This document shows positions 33,645 to 42,177 of a stretch of DNA of 64,000 nucleotides, one piece after another. Position 1 is the stretch's first letter, and every line of letters begins with the position of its first letter. Under the pieces are notes generated by a model. It did not search any database, was not told the DNA's origin, and saw only the letters and a list, made by a program, of their open reading frames with translations. Source of the DNA: Clostridiales bacterium (GTDB taxonomy: Bacteria; Bacillota; Clostridia; Oscillospirales; Oscillospiraceae); the NCBI GenBank assembly GCA_029008095.1, contig JAQXJB010000038.1:32242-96241 (forward strand), given 5' to 3'. Both the position numbers and the translations under genes were made by a program.

Positions 33645-34628
33645 TTGGCTAAATCCCAGAATCAGAAAGCAAAGCTTCTCTACCTTATGAAATATCTGCT
33701 GGAGAAAACCGACGAAACGCACGGCGTAAGCGCGGCTCAGATCATGGATCATCTTGAGTCGCTTGGCATATCCTGCGAGCGCAAGAGTCTTTATAACGAC
33801 CTTGACACACTGCGGGATTTTGGCCTTGACGTGATAAAGCTTGGCGGCCGCCCTACCCTTTACGCCGTAGCAAGCCGCGAATTCGAGCTGGCTGAGCTGA
33901 AGCTGCTGGTAGACGTTGTTCAGTCCTCCCGCTTCATAACCGAGAAGAAGTCCCTGTCACTGATCCGTAAGCTTGAAAATCTCGCCGGACGGCATGGCGC
34001 GCGGCAGCTTCAGCGGCAGGTTTTTGTGCGAAACCGCATAAAATCCATGAACGAGTCCATCTATTACAACGTGGACAAGCTACACGAGGCCATAACCTTC
34101 GATAAACAGATAAGCTTCCGTTATTTTGATTACTCTATTACCAAAGAGAAGCTGTACCGCCGTGACGGCGCGCGCTATCAGGTAAGTCCCTGCGCGCTGA
34201 CCTGGGACGACGAGAATTATTACCTCATCGCCCACGAGGCCGCAAGCGGCCTTGTGAAGCATTACCGTGTGGATAAGATGACAGACATACGAACCGAGGC
34301 ACAGCCCCGGGAAAAGAACGACGAATTTGACGGCAGCCGCCTTGCGGAATACGCGGGCAAGGTTTTCGGCATGTTCGCCGGAGAGGAACGCACCGTGCGT
34401 CTGCGCTTTGTAAATCATCTGGCAGGCGCGGTCATTGACCGCTTCGGCCGTGACGTTATAATAAACTCCAAGGACGACGGCAGCTTCACCGTCACCGCAA
34501 ACGTGGTAGTCAGCCCTCAGTTTTACGGCTGGCTCTGCGGCTTTGGAGACGAGGTGCAGCTTCTTTGGCCGGAGGATGTGCGTGAGGATTTCAAAGGCTA
34601 CGTTAAGAAGCTGCTGGAAAAGTACTAA
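33645..34628 (+). CDS. WYL domain transcriptional regulator
   Basis: A 327-residue regulator. The N-terminal 70 residues form a winged helix (SAAQIMDHLESLGISCERKSLYNDL). The central WYL region includes ISFRYFDYSI and a ligand-type YRVDKMTDI strand, and the C-terminal WCX extension follows (VVVSPQFYGWLCGFG). WYL proteins sense nucleic acid or nucleotide ligands and often control stress or defence genes. The true start is probably TTG at 33645, with AGAGGTG upstream; an earlier in-frame ATG at 33588 lies inside the previous gene. It probably regulates its own neighbours. Confidence 0.87.
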   Translation: MAKSQNQKAKLLYLMKYLLEKTDETHGVSAAQIMDHLESLGISCERKSLYNDLDTLRDFGLDVIKLGGRPTLYAVASREFELAELKLLVDVVQSSRFITEKKSLSLIRKLENLAGRHGARQLQRQVFVRNRIKSMNESIYYNVDKLHEAITFDKQISFRYFDYSITKEKLYRRDGARYQVSPCALTWDDENYYLIAHEAASGLVKHYRVDKMTDIRTEAQPREKNDEFDGSRLAEYAGKVFGMFAGEERTVRLRFVNHLAGAVIDRFGRDVIINSKDDGSFTVTANVVVSPQFYGWLCGFGDEVQLLWPEDVREDFKGYVKKLLEKY

Positions 34629-34672
34629 ATCAGCGCTGCATAATTGCGGTGCTGTGAAAGGGGCAGAAAAAG

Positions 34673-36283
34673 ATGGCAGAAGAACAAAGAAGACAGCTTG
34701 ACTCCATAGCTGTGGAAACCACAAAGACATTCGCCTATGGCGAATGCGCCCACAATGACGGAGCAAACATAAAGTACCGTTTTTTCACCCCTCAGACCGA
34801 GGACGGCAAACAATATCCCCTGGTCATTTTCCTCCACGGCGGCGGTGAATGCGGAGACGACAATGAGCTGCATGTTGCCGGCAACATCGGTGCTTACGCC
34901 TATGCCCTGCCTGAGAATCAGGCCAAGCACCCCTGCTATGTGCTGGCTCCTCAGTGTCCCAAGGGTCTGGCGTTCACTGCTCCGGAGTTTGAGCGCAGCT
35001 TTATGAAGCTGTTCCGCGGGTTCACAGCTCAAAACGCTGTGGATAAGTCCCGGGTCTATATTACCGGCCTTTCCCTCGGCGGTATGGGCACATGGCACTA
35101 TATAAGCAAATACCCAAAGCTTTTCGCCGCGGCCATACCCATTTGCGGAGCCGGCAATCCCTACACCATCAAAAACGCAAAGCACGTCCCGGTCTGGGCA
35201 TGCCACGCGGCGGACGACCCGGTAGTGCCCATCGACGATACGATAGCCCCCTCCGATTTCAGGCTCTCCGGCATGGTAGGCACCCGCCGCATGGTGGAGG
35301 CTCTGCGCGCCTGCGGCGGCAGCGTCCGCTTCACGGAGTACCCGGCAGGCTACATTGCCGAGACTTACGGCATTCCGAAGGAGTACGCGGGTCACTTCGC
35401 GTGGGAGCCCGCTTACCGTGACGCCGAAATGATGGATTGGCTCTTTGCGCAGAATCGCAAACTGCATGATGAATACGAGCTCATCAAGCCCGGCGTATGG
35501 TTTTTCAATGACTATTCCGACGCGTCCTACTACATGGTGGAAGGGCGGGATAAGGCTCTCGTCATTGACACCGGCATGGGCGCGGGCAAGATAATGCCCC
35601 TTATCCGCAGGATAACCGATAAGCCCGTAGAGCTGGCTGTCACTCACATCCACGGCGACCATATGCTTCACGCGGATGAATTTGATACCGTATACATTCC
35701 GGAAGGCGACCGTGAGCTGCTTCCCACATTTATCAAAGCCATGATGCCCGACCTGAAGCTGCCCGAGGAGAACATCCGCTGGATAAAGGACGGACACACC
35801 TTCGACCTGGGCGGAGTATATGTGGAGGCTATTTCCCTGCCCGGCCACACACCCGGCAGCATGGTTTACGCTGACCACAAGCACAAGTGCCTTTTTACAG
35901 GAGACGCCATCGGTTCCGGCATTATCGTGCTCATGTCTATTGTGGGCGCGCTCAAGCTCAGCGAATACAAGGCCAACCTGGATATTTTCTGTGAGAAAGC
36001 CAAGGAGTTTGAAGACTACACATGGCTGGGCGGCCACCGCTATCAGGAGCGCGGCGGCGCTTTCGGCAACTATTATGAAGCTCTCGAGGCACAGCCTATG
36101 GGCTTCAACCCCCTCCACCGTCAGCTTGCTCTGGACATGTCCGAGCTTTGCCAAAAGCTTCTGTCCGGTGAGCTTGAAGGAACGGAGATACCGCCCTTCA
36201 ATGGTAAAGACGCGGGCGAGCCCACCTTAACCGCCACATACCGCAGCGCAGGCATAGTTTATCTCAAATCTCAGGTAAAATGA
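34673..36283 (+). CDS. Alpha/beta hydrolase fused to metallo-beta-lactamase domain
   Basis: A 536-residue two-domain protein. Residues about 25-265 are an alpha/beta hydrolase of the dienelactone/esterase type: oxyanion motif VIFLHGGGE, nucleophile elbow GLSLGGMG, Asp in CHAADDPVVP, and a late His in GHFAWEPAYRD. Residues about 275-480 are a metallo-beta-lactamase-fold domain with THIHGDHMLH, GHTPGSMVY and FTGDAI metal ligands. A C-terminal segment of 50 residues follows. It may perform two successive hydrolyses on one substrate. No signal peptide. The linker shows no break, so the fusion is not an assembly artefact as far as I can see. RBS GAAAGGGG precedes the ATG. Confidence 0.85.
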   Translation: MAEEQRRQLDSIAVETTKTFAYGECAHNDGANIKYRFFTPQTEDGKQYPLVIFLHGGGECGDDNELHVAGNIGAYAYALPENQAKHPCYVLAPQCPKGLAFTAPEFERSFMKLFRGFTAQNAVDKSRVYITGLSLGGMGTWHYISKYPKLFAAAIPICGAGNPYTIKNAKHVPVWACHAADDPVVPIDDTIAPSDFRLSGMVGTRRMVEALRACGGSVRFTEYPAGYIAETYGIPKEYAGHFAWEPAYRDAEMMDWLFAQNRKLHDEYELIKPGVWFFNDYSDASYYMVEGRDKALVIDTGMGAGKIMPLIRRITDKPVELAVTHIHGDHMLHADEFDTVYIPEGDRELLPTFIKAMMPDLKLPEENIRWIKDGHTFDLGGVYVEAISLPGHTPGSMVYADHKHKCLFTGDAIGSGIIVLMSIVGALKLSEYKANLDIFCEKAKEFEDYTWLGGHRYQERGGAFGNYYEALEAQPMGFNPLHRQLALDMSELCQKLLSGELEGTEIPPFNGKDAGEPTLTATYRSAGIVYLKSQVK

Positions 36284-36293
36284 GGTGGCGAAT

Positions 36294-37067
36294 TTGACAC
36301 AGAGTGAGCGTCTTGAATATCTTATAAAATATCTTCTGGACGAGCGCGGCTTAAAGCAGCCCATACCCACAGACGAGGATGAGCGTTTTCGTCTTTTCCG
36401 AGCTCTGGTGAACACCCGAGAGCCGATGGAGGATGAAGAAGCTTTTCTGCGCGTGCAGGACGAATACCTTACGGGCTATATAGCCGAAAAGGGCATAACT
36501 AAGGCGTCTGAGCTGCCGCGCTGTTCCGGCGATGAGCGCATCAGCATCTGGCTTGGCGACATAACTCTGCTGGAGGCGGACGCTATCGTGAACGCGGCGA
36601 ACAGCGCCATGCTGGGCTGCTGGGTGCCCAACCACGCCTGCATAGATAACTGCATCCACACATTTGCCGGGGTGCAGCTCCGCAGGGACTGCGGCAGGAT
36701 AATGCGCGCTCAGGGCCACGAGGAGCCCACCGGCACGGCAAAAATCACCCCGGCCTACTCCCTTCCCTCCCGCTATGTGCTTCACACAGTCGGCCCGATA
36801 ATCTCCGGCCCGGTCACAGCCCGGGACAAAGAGCTGCTGGCATCCAGCTACCGTTCCTGCTTTGAGCTTGCCGAGGACAACGGTCTTGAGAGCATCGCCT
36901 ATTGCTGCATCTCCACCGGTGTTTTCCGCTTCCCCAACGACCTTGCCGCCGAGGTCGCCGTAAAGACCGTCCGAGATTGTCTGGATAGGGCGAAAAGTGT
37001 GAAGCACGTTATCTTCAACGTTTTCAAAGATCTGGACAAGGCTCTTTATGAAGAATTATTAAAATGA
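36294..37067 (+). CDS. Zinc-type macrodomain protein, protein-ADP-ribose hydrolase
   Basis: A 257-residue macrodomain protein. After an N-terminal helical extension comes WLGDITLLEADAIVNAAN (ADP-ribose contact), then MLGCWVPNHACIDNCIH, the Cys/His-rich loop of zinc-dependent macrodomains, and ISTGVFRFPN. Related enzymes in Staphylococcus and Streptococcus reverse ADP-ribosylation placed by a SirTM sirtuin on lipoylated proteins. No sirtuin or lipoyl protein gene is adjacent, so it acts elsewhere. Start TTG at 36294 is chosen because GAGGTG lies six bases upstream; a GTG at 36285 overlaps that RBS. It follows the hydrolase fusion by 10 bases and ends at a terminator. Confidence 0.88.
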   Translation: MTQSERLEYLIKYLLDERGLKQPIPTDEDERFRLFRALVNTREPMEDEEAFLRVQDEYLTGYIAEKGITKASELPRCSGDERISIWLGDITLLEADAIVNAANSAMLGCWVPNHACIDNCIHTFAGVQLRRDCGRIMRAQGHEEPTGTAKITPAYSLPSRYVLHTVGPIISGPVTARDKELLASSYRSCFELAEDNGLESIAYCCISTGVFRFPNDLAAEVAVKTVRDCLDRAKSVKHVIFNVFKDLDKALYEELLK

Positions 37068-37076
37068 AAAAGCAGA

Positions 37077-37112
37077 CCCGCTATGAAGTCCGGCTTCATA
37101 GCGGGCGTTTTT
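37077..37112 (+). terminator. Terminator after the macrodomain gene
   Basis: Perfect 12-base stem CCCGCTATGAAG (37077-37088) with CTTCATAGCGGG (37094-37105), followed by CGTTTTT. Confidence 0.88.
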
Positions 37113-37197
37113 ATACATCAGATTTTGCGCTCGCCATTTTCAACAGCTTACGTTGACATTCCCGCGGCTTTGGATTACACTTTATTTGGTGATATAA

Positions 37198-38349
37198 ATG
37201 ACAAAATACGATGTTTCCATAGTCCCCTGCGCCGATTATGACCATGCCGAAGCCGCTCTCGCCCAGGTGCTTGAGCCGATCGGAGGGTTGGATTGGGTGC
37301 AGCCGGGGATGAAGATAGCCATAAAGGTAAACCTTGTTACAGCCATGAAACCCGACAGCGCGGGAACTACCCATCCCTCGCTGGTCTGCGCCCTGAGCAA
37401 AATGCTCACGGCGCGCGGCGCCTCTGTCATCATTGGCGACAGCCCCGGCGGCATATACAGCAGCGTTTATCTGAACCGGGTTTACAGCGTGACCGGCATG
37501 CGCCAAGCGGAGGCTTTCGGCGCGGCGCTGAACGAGAACTTCGGCCAGACAGAGGTTCGCTTCCCCGAGGCCAGAGTGCTGAAGAACTTCACCTGCACCT
37601 CATGGCTGCTGGAAGCCGACGCAATAATCGATTTCTGCAAGCTCAAATCCCACGGCATGATGGGTATGTCCGCCGCCGTCAAGAATATGTTCGGCACGAT
37701 ACCAGGCACCATGAAGCCGGAATATCACTACAAGTTCCCCAACTATCCGGATTTTGCCGACATGCTGGTGGATCTGAACGAATTTTTCAAGCCTCGTCTG
37801 GCCATAGCGGACGCGGTGGTTGGCATGGAGGGCAACGGCCCTACCGCCGGAAAGCCACGGCAGATAGGCGCGCTGCTGGCCTCTCTCTCTCCATATAAGC
37901 TCGATCTGGTCTGCGCGGCGCTTATCGGTCTCGCTAAAGAAAATATACCCACCCTTGAAGCCGCAAGCCGCAGAGGTCTCGCTCCGGCGGAGTACAGCGA
38001 ACTGAATATATGCGGCCCACTGGATCAGCTCATGGTACGGGATTTTGACAATGTGGCCGTACACAACAGCCTGCTTTTCGCAGGCAATGGGAAAAATCCC
38101 CTGCTGCGGGCTTTCAGTGCCGCTGCGGGCAAGCTGCTGGTATCCAAGCCAAAGCTGAGGCCCTCGGAATGCGTGGGCTGCGGCGTATGCGCAGGTATAT
38201 GCCCCGCCAAGGCTATCGCAATTGAGGATAAAAAGGCTCGAATAGACACGGACAAATGCATCCGCTGCTTCTGCTGCCAGGAATTCTGCCCCAAGGGGGC
38301 AATGAAGGTAAAGCGTCCTCTTGTGGCAAGGATAGCGGCAAGGCTGTAA
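37198..38349 (+). CDS. DUF362 domain protein with 2[4Fe-4S] ferredoxin tail
   Basis: A 383-residue protein. Residues 1-300 match DUF362: KIAIKVNLVTAMKPD, VIIGDSPGG, and CKLKSHGMMGMSAAVKNMFG. Residues about 318-375 are a two-cluster ferredoxin: CVGCGVCAGICPAKAI and CIRCFCCQEFCPKGAM. Such proteins are frequent in anaerobes; one branch is tied to corrinoid or organohalide metabolism, but the activity is unknown. It is a single-gene unit and converges with the BMP importer operon. Start ATG has only a weak RBS (TTGGTGATATAA). Confidence 0.9.
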   Translation: MTKYDVSIVPCADYDHAEAALAQVLEPIGGLDWVQPGMKIAIKVNLVTAMKPDSAGTTHPSLVCALSKMLTARGASVIIGDSPGGIYSSVYLNRVYSVTGMRQAEAFGAALNENFGQTEVRFPEARVLKNFTCTSWLLEADAIIDFCKLKSHGMMGMSAAVKNMFGTIPGTMKPEYHYKFPNYPDFADMLVDLNEFFKPRLAIADAVVGMEGNGPTAGKPRQIGALLASLSPYKLDLVCAALIGLAKENIPTLEAASRRGLAPAEYSELNICGPLDQLMVRDFDNVAVHNSLLFAGNGKNPLLRAFSAAAGKLLVSKPKLRPSECVGCGVCAGICPAKAIAIEDKKARIDTDKCIRCFCCQEFCPKGAMKVKRPLVARIAARL

Positions 38350-38381
38350 AAAACGACCTCCGGCGAAATTCGCCGGAGGTC
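38348..38381 (-). terminator. Terminator of the BMP importer operon
   Basis: Perfect stem GACCTCCGGCG (38355-38365) with CGCCGGAGGTC (38371-38381); leftward it is followed by GTTTTTT. It also sits right after the DUF362 stop. Confidence 0.85.
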
Positions 38382-38401
38382 TGCGCTTTATATAGCTTTA
38401 T

Positions 38402-39391
38402 TCACCGTTCCTCGCGGAAGTATGCAAGACCAAGGCTTGCCGGCGGTTGGTTCTCCCGTTTTTTCCGGAAGCTTACGAAAACAAGGACGACTATCGTTAC
38501 GATATAGGGCACCATCTGAATGAGCTGTGTGGCATAGGGAGGAATGGTTATACCCAGAATGGTTGGCAAATAATTATAGAGCCAATAGAGCACGCCGAAA
38601 AGGTAGGAGCCCCAGATTATATTCAGCGGCTTCCATGTGGCGAATATTACCAGCGCCACGGCCAACCAGCCAAGAGCCTCAATGGAGTTGGCGGTAGACC
38701 AGGTACCGTAGCCATAGTCGAGGACATAGTACACACCGCCGAGGCCGGTAAGACCCGCGCCAAGGCAGGTAGCTACATATTTATACTTTGTAACGTTTAC
38801 GCCTGCCGCGTCCGCGGTGGCAGGGTTTTCTCCCACAGCGCGGAGATTCAGGCCGGTTCGGGTCTTATAGAGCACGCAGTGGATAACAACAGCAAGAATA
38901 ATGACGGCGTACACCATAAAGCCGTAAGAGAAGAGCATATCGCCAACAGTACCAAGCTTGCTGAGGAAGGGTATCTTGGCGGTAAAAACTTTGTTGGCGA
39001 AGGTGGCCTTGACGGAGGTGCCGCCGTTCAGCACGCGCACGCCGAAGAAGTTGGCAATGCCTGCGCCGAAGATGGTCAATGCCAGACCGGTAACATTCTG
39101 ATTTGCCCGGAGAGTGATGGTGAGGAAGCTGTAAATAAGTCCGCCCAGCCCCGCCGCCACAAAGGCGCAGAGCAGCGCGATCAGCACTATCAGCGCTACA
39201 TTTGGGTTAGCTACGGCGTTTTCATAATAATAAGCGCCGGCGAAGCCCGCAAAGCCGCCGATGAACATGATACCCGGGACGCCAAGGTTCAGGTTGCCGG
39301 ATTTTTCGGTGATTATCTCGCCGAGGGAGGCGAACATGATAACCGTACCGAACCATACTGCGCGGTTTATCCACGCCACAAGAGTCATCAT
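38402..39391 (-). CDS. ABC importer permease 2 (nucleoside, NupQ/YufQ-like)
   Basis: A 329-residue permease of the BMP-type importer, with about eight to nine hydrophobic segments. Early GTVIMFASLGEIITEKSGNLNLGVPGIMFIGGFAGF and central GLNLRAVGENPATADAAGVNV are the RbsC/LivH-like family signatures. It pairs with the longer permease encoded just upstream; their genes share one base of an ATGA-type overlap. Related systems in Firmicutes take up purine nucleosides. It is the last gene of the four-gene leftward operon. Confidence 0.92.
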   Translation of the reverse strand: MMTLVAWINRAVWFGTVIMFASLGEIITEKSGNLNLGVPGIMFIGGFAGFAGAYYYENAVANPNVALIVLIALLCAFVAAGLGGLIYSFLTITLRANQNVTGLALTIFGAGIANFFGVRVLNGGTSVKATFANKVFTAKIPFLSKLGTVGDMLFSYGFMVYAVIILAVVIHCVLYKTRTGLNLRAVGENPATADAAGVNVTKYKYVATCLGAGLTGLGGVYYVLDYGYGTWSTANSIEALGWLAVALVIFATWKPLNIIWGSYLFGVLYWLYNYLPTILGITIPPYATQLIQMVPYIVTIVVLVFVSFRKKRENQPPASLGLAYFREER

Positions 39392-40506
39392 TAGCCCTTG
39401 ACCTCCTTTGCTGCCTTAGTGCGGAAAACAAACCTGTAATTGACAAAGAACTCGCTGCCCAGAATGAAGAAAAGAATTATACCAGTAATGATAGAAGCGG
39501 CGTAGTCATTGAGCGAGCTGTATGCCGAGGCTATCTGAGCCGCGCCATTCTCCAGAAAGATGAGCAGGAAGGATATGAGCGCCATATAGAAAGAATTGAA
39601 TTTGGCCAGCCACGCCACGATGATCGCCGTGAATCCATAGCCGCCCGCCGTGGCGGTGGATATGGTCTGATCCCGTCCCGCGACGGTGATGAAGCCGCAT
39701 ATGCCGCAGATAGCGCCGGAGATAAGCATTGTGCGGATGATGACCTTTTTTACGTTTATGCCCGCGTACTTGGCGGTATTCGCTGACTCTCCCACAACGG
39801 ATATCTCAAAGCCGTGCTTGCTGCGCTTGAGATATATAAACATCGCGATAGCCAGCACGAATATTATGATTATATTCAGTATGAAGCGATATCCGAATAT
39901 CTCCGGGAACCAGCCTGCCTTAGTGTGCATATTTATGGTACCCATTGAGGACTTTTCGCCACGCCAGAGGTTGGTAACGCAGAGGACGATATTGATTGCG
40001 ACGTAGTTCATCATCAGGGTTATCAATGTCTCGTTTGTGTCCCACTTGGACTTGAAAATGGCGGGAATAAGACCCCAGATGGCTCCGGCGCAGAGGGCGG
40101 CGGCGAGCATGACAACGAAGAGCAGCCAGGCGGGCAGCTCATTGCAGTAAACCATAACGGCCGCAGTTGCCAGACCACCCATAAGCACCTGCCCCTCCGC
40201 TCCGATATTCCAGAAGCGCATTTTAAAGGCCGGGGCGAGGGCCACGCCGATGCCCAGCAGCAGAGCCGTATCGCGCAGGGTGCAAAGCACCTTATACTTG
40301 GATTTGAAGGAGCCCTCAAGCATTACCTTATACACCTGGATGGGATTGAGCTTTGTGACCAGATATATAAAAATGGCGCAGACTATCAGGGCAAGGATTA
40401 CCGCGATAACTCTCACGCCCCATGCTTTCCAAAAGGGCACACCTTCACGCTTGGCTATTCTGACGAGAGGCTCGCCGCCCGATTTCTTTAACTGTTTTTT
40501 ATCCAT
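39391..40506 (-). CDS. ABC importer permease 1 (nucleoside, NupP/YufP-like)
   Basis: A 371-residue permease with an N-terminal cytoplasmic stretch and about nine membrane segments. GIGVALAPAFKMRFWNIGAEGQVLMGG and GFEISVVGESANTAKYAGINVKK are characteristic of the YufP branch. The gene overlaps the ATPase gene by eight bases. With permease 2 it forms the heterodimeric channel of the BMP importer. Confidence 0.92.
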   Translation of the reverse strand: MDKKQLKKSGGEPLVRIAKREGVPFWKAWGVRVIAVILALIVCAIFIYLVTKLNPIQVYKVMLEGSFKSKYKVLCTLRDTALLLGIGVALAPAFKMRFWNIGAEGQVLMGGLATAAVMVYCNELPAWLLFVVMLAAALCAGAIWGLIPAIFKSKWDTNETLITLMMNYVAINIVLCVTNLWRGEKSSMGTINMHTKAGWFPEIFGYRFILNIIIIFVLAIAMFIYLKRSKHGFEISVVGESANTAKYAGINVKKVIIRTMLISGAICGICGFITVAGRDQTISTATAGGYGFTAIIVAWLAKFNSFYMALISFLLIFLENGAAQIASAYSSLNDYAASIITGIILFFILGSEFFVNYRFVFRTKAAKEVKG

Positions 40507-42055
40507 TATTCGAGTCTCCCGCCTTCAGATTAGTCATAAGCAGACCGATTTCCTCCTTGGTGGTGCTTCTGGCGTCAACAATGCCGTTGAGTTTGCCGCC
40601 GCAGAGCACCAATATTCTGTCGCAAAGCTCCAGAAGCACGTCCAGATCCTCGCCCACATAAATAACGGCGACTCCCTTTTCCTTCTGCTCATTGAGCAGG
40701 TGATAAATTGTATATGACGTATTGATATCCAGGCCGCGCACGGCATAAGCCGTCATAAGCACAGCGGGATTGGAGGATATCTCGCGGCCTACCAGCACCT
40801 TCTGCACATTTCCGCCTGAGAGTCTGCGAACGGGTGTGTTAAGGCCGGGGGTAACGACGCCCAGCTCGTCCTTTATCTGTTCCGCCAGTTCCCGCGGTTC
40901 CTTGCTGCGCAGGAAAAATGAATGACCCTCGGTATAGCTCTTGAGCATCATATTGCCGGTCATACCCATTGAGCCTACCAGACCCATGCCAAGTCTGTCC
41001 TCAGGGACAAATGCCAGCGATATGCCGCGCTCGTGAATTTCTCTCGCGCTCTTTCCCAGCAGTTGGCAGGGCTTATCCTCCTCGCCGGGCGGATAATATT
41101 CCACGCTGCTGCCTGATAATGTTGGCTGCAGACCGGCGATAGCCTCCAGCAGTTCCTTCTGGCCGCAGCCAGAGATGCCGGCAATGCCCAATATCTCGCC
41201 GGAATAGACATCAAAATTGATATCATCCAGCACTTTCACGCCCTCATGATTACGGCAGGAGAGCTTTTTCACCGCAAGGCGCTTCACCGGGTTCACCGGC
41301 TCGGTGCGGCCAATATCCAGAGTGACCTTCGCTCCCACCATCATCTCGGTGAGGGATAGCTCCGTGGCTTCGCCGGTCTCCACAGTGGCGATATACTCTC
41401 CCTTGCACAGAATAGTCACGCGGTCGGAAACTTCCAGCACCTCGTGGAGCTTATGAGTAATGATGATAACGGACTTGCCATCCGCCTTCATGTTGCGAAT
41501 AACGGCGAAGAGCTTCTCCGTTTCCTGAGGGGTAAGCACGGCGGTGGGCTCATCCAGGATGAGTATATCCGCGCCGCGGTACAGCACCTTTACTATCTCA
41601 AGGGTCTGCTTCTGAGAAACGGACATATCATAGACCTTCTGAGCAGGGTCAATATCAAAGCCGTAGCGCTCGCAGATCGCTCTCACCTTTTTGGATATCT
41701 CCTTTATATTGAAGGCTTCCTTGCCTTCCAGACCGAGAGCTACATTCTCGGCGGCGGTGAAAACATCTACCAGCTTAAAGTGCTGATGTATCATGCCAAT
41801 ACCTAATGCAAGGGCGTCATGGGGATCACGGATCGTGACCTCCGTTCCCTTGATGATTATCTGGCCGCTGTCCGGGAAGTATATACCGGCCAGCATATTC
41901 ATAAGGGTCGTCTTGCCGCTGCCGTTCTCGCCCAGGAGGGACAGTATCTCGCCGGAGCGCACGTTCAGGCTGACGTTATTATTGGCTACCACGCTTCCAA
42001 AGGTCTTGGTTATATTTCTAAGTTCAACAGCATACTGCGTCGCTATGACCCTCAC
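40499..42055 (-). CDS. ABC importer ATPase, two nucleotide-binding domains (NupO/YufO-like)
   Basis: A 518-residue double ATPase. Domain 1 has Walker A GENGSGKTTL, signature VSQKQTLEI and Walker B LILDEPTAVLT. Domain 2 has GISGCGQKELLEAI in place of a canonical Walker A, LSGGNVQKVLV, and VLMTAYAVRGLD as a degenerate Walker B; the second site is probably non-hydrolytic, as usual in sugar and nucleoside importers of this family. GTG at 42055 is the only usable in-frame start but the RBS GAGGTGAGG overlaps it, so the start is uncertain. It overlaps the downstream permease gene. Confidence 0.9.
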   Translation of the reverse strand: MRVIATQYAVELRNITKTFGSVVANNNVSLNVRSGEILSLLGENGSGKTTLMNMLAGIYFPDSGQIIIKGTEVTIRDPHDALALGIGMIHQHFKLVDVFTAAENVALGLEGKEAFNIKEISKKVRAICERYGFDIDPAQKVYDMSVSQKQTLEIVKVLYRGADILILDEPTAVLTPQETEKLFAVIRNMKADGKSVIIITHKLHEVLEVSDRVTILCKGEYIATVETGEATELSLTEMMVGAKVTLDIGRTEPVNPVKRLAVKKLSCRNHEGVKVLDDINFDVYSGEILGIAGISGCGQKELLEAIAGLQPTLSGSSVEYYPPGEEDKPCQLLGKSAREIHERGISLAFVPEDRLGMGLVGSMGMTGNMMLKSYTEGHSFFLRSKEPRELAEQIKDELGVVTPGLNTPVRRLSGGNVQKVLVGREISSNPAVLMTAYAVRGLDINTSYTIYHLLNEQKEKGVAVIYVGEDLDVLLELCDRILVLCGGKLNGIVDARSTTKEEIGLLMTNLKAGDSNNG

Positions 42056-42126
42056 CTCTTTCGTTCTGTTGCAAATTCACAAAAAGATTTTTTGCAAAAG
42101 TCCTTTTGTCAGTTTGTTTAAGTCCG

Positions 42127-42158
42127 CAAAGGGAAGCCGCTTTTGCAGCTTCCCTTTG
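42127..42158 (-). promoter_or_regulatory. Intra-operon hairpin after the BMP lipoprotein gene
   Basis: CAAAGGGAAGC (42127-42137) pairs perfectly with GCTTCCCTTTG (42148-42158) in the 122-base gap between the binding protein and ATPase genes. No T run follows, so it fits an RNA-stabilising or partial-termination hairpin that raises binding protein output over the membrane parts. Confidence 0.7.
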
Positions 42159-42177
42159 CCAGTATCCGTTTCAATTA

